Origin: Bacteroidales bacterium
GTDB taxonomy: Bacteria > Bacteroidota > Bacteroidia > Bacteroidales > Marinilabiliaceae
Direction of reading: 5' to 3'
Assembly: GCA_003249255.1 (NCBI GenBank)
Contig: QKJP01000029.1
Location: forward strand, 220,499 to 284,498
DNA length: 64,000 bases
A model generated the notes under the pieces. The model had not been told where the DNA came from. It did not search any database and saw nothing but the letters and a program-made list of their open reading frames with translations. The position numbers were made by a program, and so were the translations under genes. Positions 26,533 to 34,835 of the stretch are shown piece by piece. Every line of letters begins with the position of its first letter. Within the stretch, counting starts at the first letter, position 1.

Positions 26533-26850
26533 ATCCGTTTTTACGCATAAATTTTGAATGCAGACTTGCCGGTGCACAATGTCATAAAGTTGCGGCTGAA
26601 AGCCTTGATTAAATTAGCGTAGGGCATCACCCTAGGTAAATTTGTTGGGTTTTAAATAGCTCTGTAAGAGCGAAATGTTTCTTAAGTTAATGACATTGGC
26701 TTAGTGCATGCGAGAGCACAAAAGCAAAGAGTTTATGAAGCAGACTTTAAAACTCTGTATCCCCCTTTGCATCGTGTTGGTATACACCTTTGGGTTAAGG
26801 TGTTTTGCTGTTGTGCTAATCATTTGTGCATCATGCATAATTGCGGACAT
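26533..26850 (+). repeat. TIR-bearing intergenic repeat, second family, copy 2 (318 bp)
   Basis: The left end (ATCCGTTTTTACGCATAAA) and right end (GCATAATTGCGGACAT) are inverted copies of each other and match the ends of 24284-24451. Inside is a GTAGGGCATCACCCTA hairpin followed by AGCTCTGTAAGAGCG, a structured unit I associate with repeats seen in other Bacteroidota, then an AAAACTCTGTAT segment as in copy 1. It fills nearly all of the spacer before the metalloprotease-like gene, and its right end touches that gene's leader. Confidence 0.55.
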
Positions 26851-26870
26851 TCAGTTTAAAAAATAATGTG

Positions 26871-27494
26871 ATGGTGATAAAAGTGTTGTTAATTTTCTTA
26901 GGTATTGTATTAATGTTTATTACCCCCTTACAAGCAAAAGGCAGGTTTCATAACTTGGGAAAGTTACAGGTAGATACTGCATTTTATAAGGCCTACTTCA
27001 ATGATTTTAGAATTCCTTATGAGCAATTTGAAGATTTGCATACTTGCCGAATTAAAATAATCTCAAAACCACTTAAAACAACCATGGCTGCCCGGCCATC
27101 CTTCTTATCCCTTTTGTGGGGGAAATCCTCACGACGTTATATAGTCTTTGTAAATACTAAAAAGGACTTTGATGGGGTTTTGTTAAATGATGTTCCCAAA
27201 ACTGCACGGATAGGATTGTTTGCTCATGAGTTGATGCACTTAAGAGATTACGAAACCAAAGGAGTCTGGGGCGTTATAAAACGAGGATTTCAGTATTTGT
27301 CTGTTTCGGGTAAAACGAAAGTGGAGCATTATACCGATAGGTTAACCATCGCATCCGGGTTTGGAAAGGAGCTCTTCAGCTGGTCTCATTTTGTGTTAAA
27401 TGGTTCTACTGCAAGTGATGAGTATAAAGCTTTTAAGTCCAAGGTATACCTGTCTCCGGATGTGATTTTAGACGAAATATCAAATTGTAATTAA
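26871..27494 (+). CDS. Small exported HExxH protein (predicted zinc metallopeptidase)
   Basis: I do not recognise a named family. The ATG at 26871 (MVIKVLLIFLG) is chosen over an in-frame TTG at 26841 because a clear signal peptide then starts at residue 1 and ends near PLQAKG. The 207-residue protein contains GLFAHELMHLRDYETKG with the zinc motif H119-E120-L-M-H123, and VEHYTDRLTIASGFGKEL about 30 residues later, where His/Asp/Glu could give the third ligand. Inferred location is periplasm or membrane. Context gives no substrate. Confidence 0.7.
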   Translation: MVIKVLLIFLGIVLMFITPLQAKGRFHNLGKLQVDTAFYKAYFNDFRIPYEQFEDLHTCRIKIISKPLKTTMAARPSFLSLLWGKSSRRYIVFVNTKKDFDGVLLNDVPKTARIGLFAHELMHLRDYETKGVWGVIKRGFQYLSVSGKTKVEHYTDRLTIASGFGKELFSWSHFVLNGSTASDEYKAFKSKVYLSPDVILDEISNCN

Positions 27495-27631
27495 TATCAC
27501 TGTTGAGCAGGTAAATTGTTTGATTGAATTCTTTTTTATTTAAAGTATGTTAAAAATAACAACAATTTGATTTTATGAGCGTAGTAAGGTAGGAAACTCA
27601 TGTGTTGAAATTTTTAACCAAATATTTCTTG

Positions 27632-28111
27632 ATGAAAAAGTACGTTCAGCAATTAATAGAAGACTTAAACGGATTAAAACGAAATGCACACTCTAACCTG
27701 AATGCATATTTTAATGGAGAATGTGTTGATGAGTATTTAATTATTGAGGATGGCGAATTTAAAGGAATAAAGGTTTCTGACTTAATAGGGTTAGAATTTT
27801 TTATGTTACCGGATCTTAATTATCTAAATCGCAATGAGATAAAGGAACTGGTAAAAGTCTTGTCTAATCTCTGGAAAGCGTATGGTTTAGATCCTATGTT
27901 TGCCGCTTGTGTATCAGATGGAGTTAAGTATCTGCAAATGAAAGAATACTTAAATGAGTTTGTTTTTCCTACACAAAATTCAATGGTGGATGTAGAGATG
28001 TGTGATTTCATGCCTCATGCATGTCCCTATGGTGAAATGTGTAGTTCGCAAAATATTGCCGCATCGAAGTGTTGCCAGAAATGTAATAATAGCTATAAGC
28101 TATCCTGCTAG
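27632..28111 (+). CDS. Unknown protein with Cys-rich C-terminus
   Basis: The 159-residue product (from ATG 27632, MKKYVQQLIEDL; 10 residues longer if the in-frame GTG at 27602 is used) is not recognised. The first 110 residues look helical and acidic. The last 40 carry eight Cys: one in EMCDF, CPYGEMC, then CCQKCNNSYKLSC preceded by KC. Such spacing could bind zinc or an Fe-S cluster; this is inference. It has no signal peptide. It converges with msrB, with only 5 bp between stop codons, so both transcripts overlap or share a terminator. Confidence 0.7.
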   Translation: MKKYVQQLIEDLNGLKRNAHSNLNAYFNGECVDEYLIIEDGEFKGIKVSDLIGLEFFMLPDLNYLNRNEIKELVKVLSNLWKAYGLDPMFAACVSDGVKYLQMKEYLNEFVFPTQNSMVDVEMCDFMPHACPYGEMCSSQNIAASKCCQKCNNSYKLSC

Positions 28112-28116
28112 ACGCT

Positions 28117-28551
28117 TTAGTCTTCAGGAAGAAAATCAAGTGATATAGAATTTACACAATGACGAGTGTTTTTTGGAGTAAATCCTTCTCCAATGAACAC
28201 ATGACCTAAATGGCCACCGCAGTTTGCACAAATAATTTCGGTACGTCTTCCATCAGCATCAGGAACTCTTTTTACTGCATTTTCAATCTCATCATCAAAG
28301 CTCGGCCAGCCGCAGTGCGAGTCAAATTTATCTGACGATAAATACAAGGGTGCATTACACCGTTTACACACATAAGTGCCATCTTCCTGGTGTTTGTAAT
28401 ATTTACCCGAAAAAGGAGCTTCGGTTCCTTTATGGATAATAACTCTTTCTTCATCTTTGCTTAATGGATTAAATCTTTTTGTGTTGCTTTCTTGTCCCAT
28501 AGTTAGATTTGCAAAGTTTATGAAAAGTATGGCTACGAGTAGATATTTCAT
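28117..28551 (-). CDS. msrB: Exported peptide-methionine (R)-S-oxide reductase
   Basis: MsrB reduces methionine-R-sulfoxide in proteins using thioredoxin-type electrons. The 144 residues contain both zinc CxxC motifs (CKRCNAPLY and [12 protein letters not shown]), the HCGWPSF segment, and the catalytic Cys in RHCVNS near residue 132. A signal peptide ([17 protein letters not shown]) places it outside the cytoplasm, where it would repair oxidised envelope proteins; an Msr working partner is not visible. It is a single gene, divergent from the cysteate synthase region. Confidence 0.94.
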   Translation of the reverse strand: MKYLLVAILFINFANLTMGQESNTKRFNPLSKDEERVIIHKGTEAPFSGKYYKHQEDGTYVCKRCNAPLYLSSDKFDSHCGWPSFDDEIENAVKRVPDADGRRTEIICANCGGHLGHVFIGEGFTPKNTRHCVNSISLDFLPED

Positions 28552-28863
28552 TTTTTATAAATTGATTGTTAACTGTATCTATTAAAGGATTAATGGGTAA
28601 GAAATGTTCATGTTGGACGGCTATAAAACGCACATTGATTATAACTTTAGGTTATTGTAACAAACAAAATGTTAGTGCTGCTGCTGGGTGTTGTGATTTC
28701 GTTATGGTGCTTAAAGATGTTGATAGTCAATGTGATAAATGGGTCTTGGTGCCACGTTTGCTGACTTCTTATTCTATTATTATTCTATGATTTTTTTCTT
28801 GTTTCTTTTTCCAAAAACTTTAAAACTCCTATTTTTGCACCTCACAAAGATTAGCCAAATAAA
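28552..28863. other. 312-bp spacer before the cysteate synthase gene
   Basis: A 74-codon plus-strand frame (28566-28790) exists but looks like chance: Cys-rich, no conserved motif, no good start. The right end holds the -7 box at 28830. Nothing else seen. Confidence 0.5.
28830..28837 (+). promoter_or_regulatory. Bacteroidota-type promoter -7 box (TATTTTTG)
   Basis: TAnnTTTG match 27 bp before the cysteate synthase ATG, with following GCAC as at 11518. The -33 region is T/C-rich without a clear TTTG. Confidence 0.5.
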
Positions 28864-30162
28864 ATGGTAAAAGAATTAAATCCAACAAAGTATACTTTAG
28901 CGTCAGTAAAAAACGGCACTGAATTTCCGGATGAGGGCTGGACGCTAGACTCACCTTCACAGATTGGTTGTGGTGGATTAGTTAGAGCAATCTATCAAAA
29001 AAAGCAGTTAGAAGTTAAAGATTCATCATATGGTGTTTTCCGCTTTGCCGATTGGTTACCGGTTCATAAGATGTTAGAAGGGTCTTCAGCACCTGTGACC
29101 TATAAAAGTGAAGGTCTAGCAAAGTGTCTGGGACTTGACGACTTATACATTACCTTTAGTGGCTATTGGCCTGAAAAGGGGGCTAATATGCGTACTTGTT
29201 CCTTTAAAGAAACTGAAGCATTTACCGTTGGAGGACGCTTAAATGGAAACAGAGACCAGGTTTTAGTGGTAGCTTCGGCAGGTAATACTGCCCGAGCCTT
29301 TGCAAGAGTGTGTTCTGATAATAATATTCCACTTTTGTTATGTGTGCCGGAAGATAATATTGATGCGCTTTGGTTTGATAGTCCAATTAATGATAACGTA
29401 AAATTGGTCGTTACCCGATCAGGAAGTGATTATTTTGATGCAATTCATTTATCAAATTTGGCCTGTAAGCTTGATGGATTTATAGCAGAAGGAGGCGCTA
29501 AAAATGTGGCTCGTCGCGATGGAATGGGAACTACCACTTTGTCAGCTGTAACTGAAATTGGTCGTATACCTGATTATTATTTTCAGGCAGTAGGGAGTGG
29601 TACAGGGGCAATTGCAGCCTGGGAAGCCAACCTTCGGTTAATCGAAGATGGCCGTTTTGGAACCAATAAAATGAAGCTGATGGTTTCTCAAAATGCACCT
29701 TTTTTACCAATTCACGATGCCTGGAAAGCTAATTCCAGAGCAATGCTACCGCTTGATGATAAATTAGCGCGTAAGCAAGTAGAGGAAATTGATGCTAAGG
29801 TATTGTCTAACCGAAAACCACCTTATGCGGTATCAGGAGGCTTGTACGATGCGATGATAGATGCCGGTGGAGATGTGTTGGTTGCGACAAATGAAGAAGC
29901 ATTAGAAGCTGGGCGTGTATTCAAAGAAGTGGAAGGGAATGATATTCATCCGGCCTCTGCTGTGGCAGTAGCTACTTTAATTAATGCGGTTAAGACAGGT
30001 TTAGTGAAAAAAGATGATTGTATCATGCTTAATATCACAGGCGGTGGTGAAGAACGTTTTAAATCTGATAAAGAAATTACTTATTTAAAACCTAGTTATG
30101 TTTTTGATATTAATCCATCTCAAGACCTTGTAAAAGAAGTGATGGATAAGTTGTTTAAGTAG
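28864..30162 (+). CDS. Cysteate synthase, PLP-dependent (threonine synthase-like)
   Basis: The enzyme replaces the phosphate of O-phosphoserine with sulfite to give L-cysteate. It was first known from coenzyme M synthesis in Methanosarcina; in Bacteroidota, cysteate feeds sulfonolipid (capnine-type) synthesis. The 432-residue protein has the fold-type II core: the PLP Lys lies in TCSFKETEAF near residue 119, VVASAGNTARAF binds the phosphate/carboxylate, and VGSGTGAIAAW and NITGGGEERF complete the site. Long stretches such as YFDAIHLSNLACKLDGFIAE agree with the cysteate synthase group and not with ordinary ThrC. No cysteate acyltransferase gene is adjacent. Confidence 0.82.
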   Translation: MVKELNPTKYTLASVKNGTEFPDEGWTLDSPSQIGCGGLVRAIYQKKQLEVKDSSYGVFRFADWLPVHKMLEGSSAPVTYKSEGLAKCLGLDDLYITFSGYWPEKGANMRTCSFKETEAFTVGGRLNGNRDQVLVVASAGNTARAFARVCSDNNIPLLLCVPEDNIDALWFDSPINDNVKLVVTRSGSDYFDAIHLSNLACKLDGFIAEGGAKNVARRDGMGTTTLSAVTEIGRIPDYYFQAVGSGTGAIAAWEANLRLIEDGRFGTNKMKLMVSQNAPFLPIHDAWKANSRAMLPLDDKLARKQVEEIDAKVLSNRKPPYAVSGGLYDAMIDAGGDVLVATNEEALEAGRVFKEVEGNDIHPASAVAVATLINAVKTGLVKKDDCIMLNITGGGEERFKSDKEITYLKPSYVFDINPSQDLVKEVMDKLFK

Positions 30163-30185
30163 CAAATAACGTTAATATATACAGA

Positions 30186-30224
30186 AAAGGCTGTCTCAAT
30201 AAGAGTTGTAGATAGCCTTTTTTT
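30186..30224 (+). terminator. Rho-independent terminator after cysteate synthase
   Basis: Arms AAAGGCTGTCT (30186-30196) and AGATAGCCTTT (30210-30220) pair at 10 of 11 positions and are followed by TTTT, 24 bp after the stop codon. Confidence 0.82.
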
Positions 30225-30419
30225 ATACGGCAAATTTTAGTAAGTTGCATTTTAATAATGTATGATTGTAATTGCCTGATTTATTTGGTAATATCTAAAT
30301 TTAAGTGTGTATTCTGATCTGTTTGGTTCTGTTGAAGAAGGAAGGTTTCTTTTCGTATTTCGAAAACAATAGCAGGTTTTAGTGTAATTTCAAGTATCAC
30401 TTTTTATTAAGAGGTAAAA

Positions 30420-30881
30420 ATGGATGTAATTATTTCCGAAAATAGTTTTAAGAAAGCAGTTTTCTTCCTGTTGTTTGCTTTAAGCTTGGCACCTTTGGCT
30501 ATGGCTCAAAATGGTATTACCGGTATATGGAATACTATTGATGACATTACCGGAAAGCAAAAAAGTAGCGTTGAGCTTTCAATAGTAGATAATAAACTGT
30601 ATGGAAAAATTGTAAATCTGGTCAATCCTGAAAATGAAAATAAAACCTGTGTCGAATGTAATGACTATCGTAAAAATCAACCTATACTTGGTTTAGAAAT
30701 AATCACCGGCTTAGAAAATGAAGGTGGTGAGTGGACTGCCGATGATGGCATACTCGACCCTGAGAATGGAAAAGTATATGATGTCAAAATTTGGACAGAA
30801 GATGGTAAACTCATGGTACGAGGCTATATTGGTTTTTTGTATCGAACACAGGTTTGGGTGCGGCCTGAAAAAAAGATGTAA
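30420..30881 (+). CDS. Exported DUF2147 protein
   Basis: DUF2147 proteins are small lipocalin-like barrels of unknown function found in Bacteroidota and Proteobacteria. This one (153 aa) has a signal peptide (FFLLFALSLAPLAMAQ) and the domain hallmarks GIWNTIDDITGKQKS near the start, LYGKIVNL, CVECND, and ILDPENGKVYDVKIW followed by LMVRGYIGFLYRTQVW. The ATG at 30420 lies after GAGG (GAGGTAAAA), a usable ribosome site. It is alone in its unit and is followed within 12 bp by hairpin repeat copy B. Confidence 0.88.
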   Translation: MDVIISENSFKKAVFFLLFALSLAPLAMAQNGITGIWNTIDDITGKQKSSVELSIVDNKLYGKIVNLVNPENENKTCVECNDYRKNQPILGLEIITGLENEGGEWTADDGILDPENGKVYDVKIWTEDGKLMVRGYIGFLYRTQVWVRPEKKM

Positions 30882-30891
30882 TTCACTTTTT

Positions 30892-31092
30892 TGAGGTCAG
30901 TAGATAAGTACATACATTTCTGCATAAATCTAAAAAAAATGCCCCCAAGTGGGCGATATCCCAAAGCCTAGCCTGTAAAGGCAAGGATGTTAATCAGGTG
31001 TTTTGTTTAAGCCCTTCAGTCTATGCTTATTGACACCGCATCTTTGATGTTAACGTAAGCTTACTGTTGATAAGTATTTAACTATCACACCT
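30892..31092 (+). repeat. Interspersed hairpin element, copy B (internally deleted)
   Basis: It matches copy A at both ends (TGAGGTCAGTAGAT on the left, AAGTATTTAACTA on the right) and in the GCCC..GGGC and GCATC..GATG parts. It lacks the central palindrome: the sequence passes directly from the CAGGTGTTTTGTTTAA part to the GCCCTTCAGTCTATGC part. It is thus about 200 bp. The missing block corresponds exactly to a fold-back, as expected from slippage deletion. Confidence 0.75.
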
Positions 31093-31160
31093 ATTACTTT
31101 CTTAAAAAAAGTCTGATATTGAGGTAGAAGTTAAATTTACTGTCGAATTCGATAGAAATA

Positions 31161-31190
31161 AGAAGTCCCGCTGTTGCGGGACTTCTTTAT
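31161..31190. terminator. Perfect terminator hairpin
   Basis: Arms AGAAGTCCCGC (31161-31171) and GCGGGACTTCT (31176-31186), TGTT loop. It lies directly after the minus-strand ndpA-type gene (stop at 31192), with A/T tracts on both sides so it can work in both directions. Confidence 0.85.
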
Positions 31191-31191
31191 T

Positions 31192-32241
31192 TTAGTGCTC
31201 TACTTCAAAAAACAATTTATAATAATTTAAACCTCTCTCTGAGTCAAAACCTTTTTCAAGGTATTGTCTTTTACCATGTACATATACATGAAAGTTTTTA
31301 TCCAGTTTAAGGATTGATTTGAAATTCTTCTTTTCTCCTTTAACAGCATCTTTGGAGATGTCAAATGAGTCGTTGATGGCCCTATTGTTTTCGGTCTCAT
31401 AAACGTTTTTGTAATCCTGAAAAGCTTCAGCAATTTCCGGTTGGCGAATAACATCTTTCTCGAATTGATTCTCGCTAAACTCGTTGTTTTTACTAAAAAA
31501 ATCCATTGAGCGGTTCATGAAATCGATCTGGTCTGGTTTGGGAACGTCGTTATCTTCATTGAACACATCATTCACAAAGCCCTTGCACATTTGAAGGTAA
31601 TTGTTGGTGAAATAATAATTGTCTTCTCTGGGTTTAAGGCCAAGGAAATCACGTTGCCAAAAATGAGCTTCAGTGCCTTTGTTAATGTTGTCAATAGAGC
31701 ATATTTTATAGCCTAAAGATTCTTCTGTGTTAAAAATGATACAGCCTTTATCCAGTTTTTTAATGTTTATTCCTTGTTGAGAACCAAGCTCGAAATTCTG
31801 GTCTTTAAGGTAGACCTTTAAAAAGGTATCTTTATTTTCCGATTTAAAAATTCCTAAAGCATTACAAACTTCACCATCAACAACAACATTGTCGAATAAT
31901 ACCATGTAAAATTCACCTCCTCTGATTTTTGGGTGATTACTTTGTTCTTGCAAATGCCCTGCAATGTTTAAAGAGGTGTCGTAAAACTCGTTGGGATTAT
32001 CAAATATTTTTTTTGCGAGTTGATAGATCAGATTGTTTTCAAACCCTTCTTCGTGGTCAAAATTGAAATAAGCCTCTGTTTTGAAAGGTTTAAAGAAGTA
32101 TTGCTTAAGAATTTCAACAATATCTTCTTCAGAATGAAGATTTACTGTGTTGTTTGAATATCTATTACTTTCACCTTCAGCTTTACAGCCAATGTGGTGA
32201 ATCACTATTTTATCAATGTTGGTTTGCGAGAACTCTATCAT
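31192..32241 (-). CDS. Nucleoid-associated protein, NdpA/YejK family
   Basis: The 349-residue protein fits the 37-kDa nucleoid-associated family (PF04245). It starts KIVIHHIGCKAEGES, has the IRGGEFYMVLFDN strand pair near 105-120, the ALGIFKSENKDTFLKV segment, the FWQRDFLGLKPREDNYY motif around 192-208, and a C-terminal RQYLEKGFDSERGLNYYKLFF. Its role in Bacteroidota is not known in detail; in E. coli it coats DNA in spermidine nucleoids. Some relatives sit in defence or mobile islands, but nothing of that kind flanks this copy. It is followed by a strong terminator. Confidence 0.88.
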   Translation of the reverse strand: MIEFSQTNIDKIVIHHIGCKAEGESNRYSNNTVNLHSEEDIVEILKQYFFKPFKTEAYFNFDHEEGFENNLIYQLAKKIFDNPNEFYDTSLNIAGHLQEQSNHPKIRGGEFYMVLFDNVVVDGEVCNALGIFKSENKDTFLKVYLKDQNFELGSQQGINIKKLDKGCIIFNTEESLGYKICSIDNINKGTEAHFWQRDFLGLKPREDNYYFTNNYLQMCKGFVNDVFNEDNDVPKPDQIDFMNRSMDFFSKNNEFSENQFEKDVIRQPEIAEAFQDYKNVYETENNRAINDSFDISKDAVKGEKKNFKSILKLDKNFHVYVHGKRQYLEKGFDSERGLNYYKLFFEVEH

Positions 32242-32332
32242 GAAATTTGCTATTTATACCATCCGGAATTAAACCACAAATATATCAATAATGCCTTAAC
32301 TATCATGGATAAAATAGTGATTCTGGTTTTAA

Positions 32333-32659
32333 TTATGAACTCTTGCAATGATCGGCATACCATGCGATAGAGTGTCGTCTCCCTTCAATCAGTTCATGTA
32401 AAATGATACGGTCGTCCCACTGGTCTTCGTAACTACAAGATTGGTCTAAGGCTCTTGTGAGTGTTAGCCATTCATGAATGATTTTTTGGGTCAGTTTCCC
32501 TTCGAATTCTTTGAGCAACTTTAAGCATTCTTCCGATATGGGATGTAGCTGATTGGTTTCTCTTTTGATTGTATCTTTACATGCATACAAATGTCCATCT
32601 ACTTCGATGAATTCGTCTGCATCCATGTTTAGGTTGAGTTGAAATTGATTTGCTTTCAT
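32333..32659 (-). CDS. Hypothetical cytoplasmic protein (108 aa)
   Basis: I do not recognise a family. The protein is acidic and mostly helical, with two Cys and a C-terminal segment LIEGRRHSIAWYADHC. It has no signal peptide. The start ATG at 32659 follows GGAGGATAC on the minus strand, an unusually clear Shine-Dalgarno for this window, which supports a real gene. It lies 91 bp upstream of the ndpA-type gene on the same strand and could be cotranscribed with it. Confidence 0.75.
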   Translation of the reverse strand: MKANQFQLNLNMDADEFIEVDGHLYACKDTIKRETNQLHPISEECLKLLKEFEGKLTQKIIHEWLTLTRALDQSCSYEDQWDDRIILHELIEGRRHSIAWYADHCKSS

Positions 32660-32974
32660 TTTGTATCCTCCAATTGGTTAGGTGAGTAAATTACGATGCA
32701 AATGGAGTGCTGTAAAGATTTCTAGTGTAAGATGTTGAGTGTTTTGTGGAATTAAGGATAAAAAAAAGTCCAAAGTATTTTATCTTACTTTGGACTTTAA
32801 AAGAAACTATTTTATAAACTAGTCTAATATTTATTATCTGGAGTTAGAGCTTAGTTGATCAAATATTGAGCTTGGGTATGGCGATTAATGTTGAATAATT
32901 AAAAGTTAATTGGCACATAAATTCATCTGCACATCAGTTTCTATTATCTATATTCAAACAATCTCAAATTCTTC
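32660..32974. other. 315-bp spacer between amylase gene and small hypothetical gene
   Basis: It holds the terminator of the amylase transcript at 32761-32798. The remaining sequence is AT-rich with a short CACATAAATTCATCTGCACATCAG stretch of the CACAT microrepeat type. No gene seen. Confidence 0.5.
32761..32798 (-). terminator. Terminator of the amylase gene
   Basis: Perfect arms AAAGTCCAAAGTA (32765-32777) and TACTTTGGACTTT (32786-32798); on the minus strand it is followed by seven or more Ts. Confidence 0.82.
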
Positions 32975-34666
32975 TTATACAATCTTATATATCACACCAT
33001 TATACTTTGGAATAGTAAGACCAACACCTGTGTGTGTTGCAATTTCTTTTGGAAATTGAATTTTCCTTCCTTGTTCTAATAGGTCAATGCCTTTAAAGTA
33101 TTTGATCTGGTTAAATTGACTAGTTTCAAAAGCATGTTCAGGAATCATTACTCTGCAATCCTGGTCTGTATCTGTAAAGTTAACTGCAATCAGGAATAAT
33201 TCATTCTGATCATACCTTAACCAGCTATAGATGTTTTTGTCTTTAAAATTAGAATTGTCCTTATTCGACCAAACCAAATCGTACCTTTCACCTTTAGATA
33301 AACCATTGTGCCTATGTGTAAGCTGAATAATTTTGGTGTACTGATCTTTTAATGCTCTTTCTTCTTCGGTTAAATACAAATGACCATTGGATATTTCTTT
33401 ATAATATCTGCTTAAAGACTCCACACTCCAATAATCAAAAATGGTTGTTCTGCCATTTTTTCCACTAAAGCCTTCTTCATCCATTCCTTTTTCTCCAATT
33501 TCTTGACCATTGTAGATCATTAGGGGATTATTGTTGAAGGTTGCGGTTAATATAAATGCAGCCAATGCTTTTTTAGGATTGCTAAAAACAAAATCAGAAG
33601 CTAATCGCTGTTCATCATGGTTTTCTAAGAAGAATAACATGTGTGGCGCAATGTCGTTAATCTGATTCCAGGCTGAAGTGATGGAGTAAATATTTTGCTG
33701 CCCTTTAGTTACAGCTAATAGTGAATCGTAGATGCCGACTTTATCATAAAGCCAATCAAATCCACCTTCTTTGATATAGCTTTTGTAAAGATGAGGTTGA
33801 TATACTTCAGCTACAAATACAACGTTTGGATATTCTTTTTTTACTTCTTTAATACACCAGTTCCAAAACTCTACAGGTACCATCTCGGCCATGTCGCATC
33901 TAAATCCATCCACTTTTTTGGAGCACCAGTACAACAAAATTTCTTTCATTTTTACCCATGTGTTTGGGATCGGACTAAAATGTTTTTGAGCGTCTTTAAG
34001 GTAATCGATACCGTAGTTTAGTTTAACCGTTTCAAACCAGTCTGTAATATTGGGCTCTGCTACAAAACAATCGTTACCGGTGGCTTTAGCCGGTTTTTCT
34101 TTCCAAAGGTTGTTATCGGTATTCGATTTAACAGGTGAAGTTAATTCAGTTCCCGGTAAATAATAAAAGTTATTATTTATGTCAAAAGAAACCTCATGGT
34201 CATCGTTTTCACCCAGATCAATAATGTGCTCAGGTTTTGCATCTGAAATATATTGACGGGCTACATGGTTGGGAATGAAATCAATGATGACTTTCATGCC
34301 GGTTTCATGTGTTCTTTCAACTAATTTTTCGAATTCATTTATTCTGTTTGGTACATCTTCTGCTAAATCCGGATTAACATCGTAGTAATCTTTTACAGCA
34401 TAAGGGCTACCTGCAACACCTTTAACCACCTGAGGATTATCTTTTACGATGTTGTATTGGCTATAGTCTGTTTGAGTAGCATGCTCTATAATGCCGGTAT
34501 ACCACATGTGAGTAATGCCCATATCGGCAAAGTGTTTTAGAACTTTAGGGGTGAAATAATTTAGTTTTCCACTTCCATTGATGGTTAAACTACCATGACT
34601 CTGGTTTTTTCCGGAAGTGTTGCTGAATAAGCGTGGTAGTACTTGATATATAATAGCTTTATTCAT
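32975..34666 (-). CDS. GH13 alpha-amylase family glycosidase
   Basis: This cytoplasmic (no signal peptide) TIM-barrel glycosidase of 563 residues acts on alpha-glucans or maltodextrins. GH13 conserved regions: I, VIIDFIPNHVAR; II, DGFRCDMAEM with the nucleophile Asp; III, VVFVAEVYQP with the acid/base Glu; IV, FLENHDEQRLAS with the transition-state Asp. The N-terminal AIIYQVLPRLFSN is typical of Bacteroidota intracellular amylases. It is transcribed alone. Likely role is turnover of stored glycogen or imported maltodextrin; no sus genes are nearby. Confidence 0.93.
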   Translation of the reverse strand: MNKAIIYQVLPRLFSNTSGKNQSHGSLTINGSGKLNYFTPKVLKHFADMGITHMWYTGIIEHATQTDYSQYNIVKDNPQVVKGVAGSPYAVKDYYDVNPDLAEDVPNRINEFEKLVERTHETGMKVIIDFIPNHVARQYISDAKPEHIIDLGENDDHEVSFDINNNFYYLPGTELTSPVKSNTDNNLWKEKPAKATGNDCFVAEPNITDWFETVKLNYGIDYLKDAQKHFSPIPNTWVKMKEILLYWCSKKVDGFRCDMAEMVPVEFWNWCIKEVKKEYPNVVFVAEVYQPHLYKSYIKEGGFDWLYDKVGIYDSLLAVTKGQQNIYSITSAWNQINDIAPHMLFFLENHDEQRLASDFVFSNPKKALAAFILTATFNNNPLMIYNGQEIGEKGMDEEGFSGKNGRTTIFDYWSVESLSRYYKEISNGHLYLTEEERALKDQYTKIIQLTHRHNGLSKGERYDLVWSNKDNSNFKDKNIYSWLRYDQNELFLIAVNFTDTDQDCRVMIPEHAFETSQFNQIKYFKGIDLLEQGRKIQFPKEIATHTGVGLTIPKYNGVIYKIV

Positions 34667-34835
34667 CGTTAGTAAAGATTAGGATATGAATTATTGTACT
34701 AATCCCATGAAGGTAATTAATTTATCTGATTAAATAGAACTGTTTTGATGTTAAAAAACCGTTATGTTAATAATGTTTTTGTTCGAAAGGTCTCATCATT
34801 TTATTTACTTTGTCGCAATTACCAGATTCTATATT

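Noticed and set aside
24284-26850. Composite transposon carrying the ABC exporter
   Set aside because: No transposase gene and no target-site duplication was seen; kept only as a question in the findings.
28566-28790. 74-codon plus-strand frame upstream of the cysteate synthase gene
   Set aside because: Odd composition (many Cys, no conserved motif), poor start context, and it lies in a normal promoter spacer.
28864-30162. Ordinary threonine synthase
   Set aside because: Sequence blocks agree with the cysteate synthase group and no homoserine pathway genes are near.
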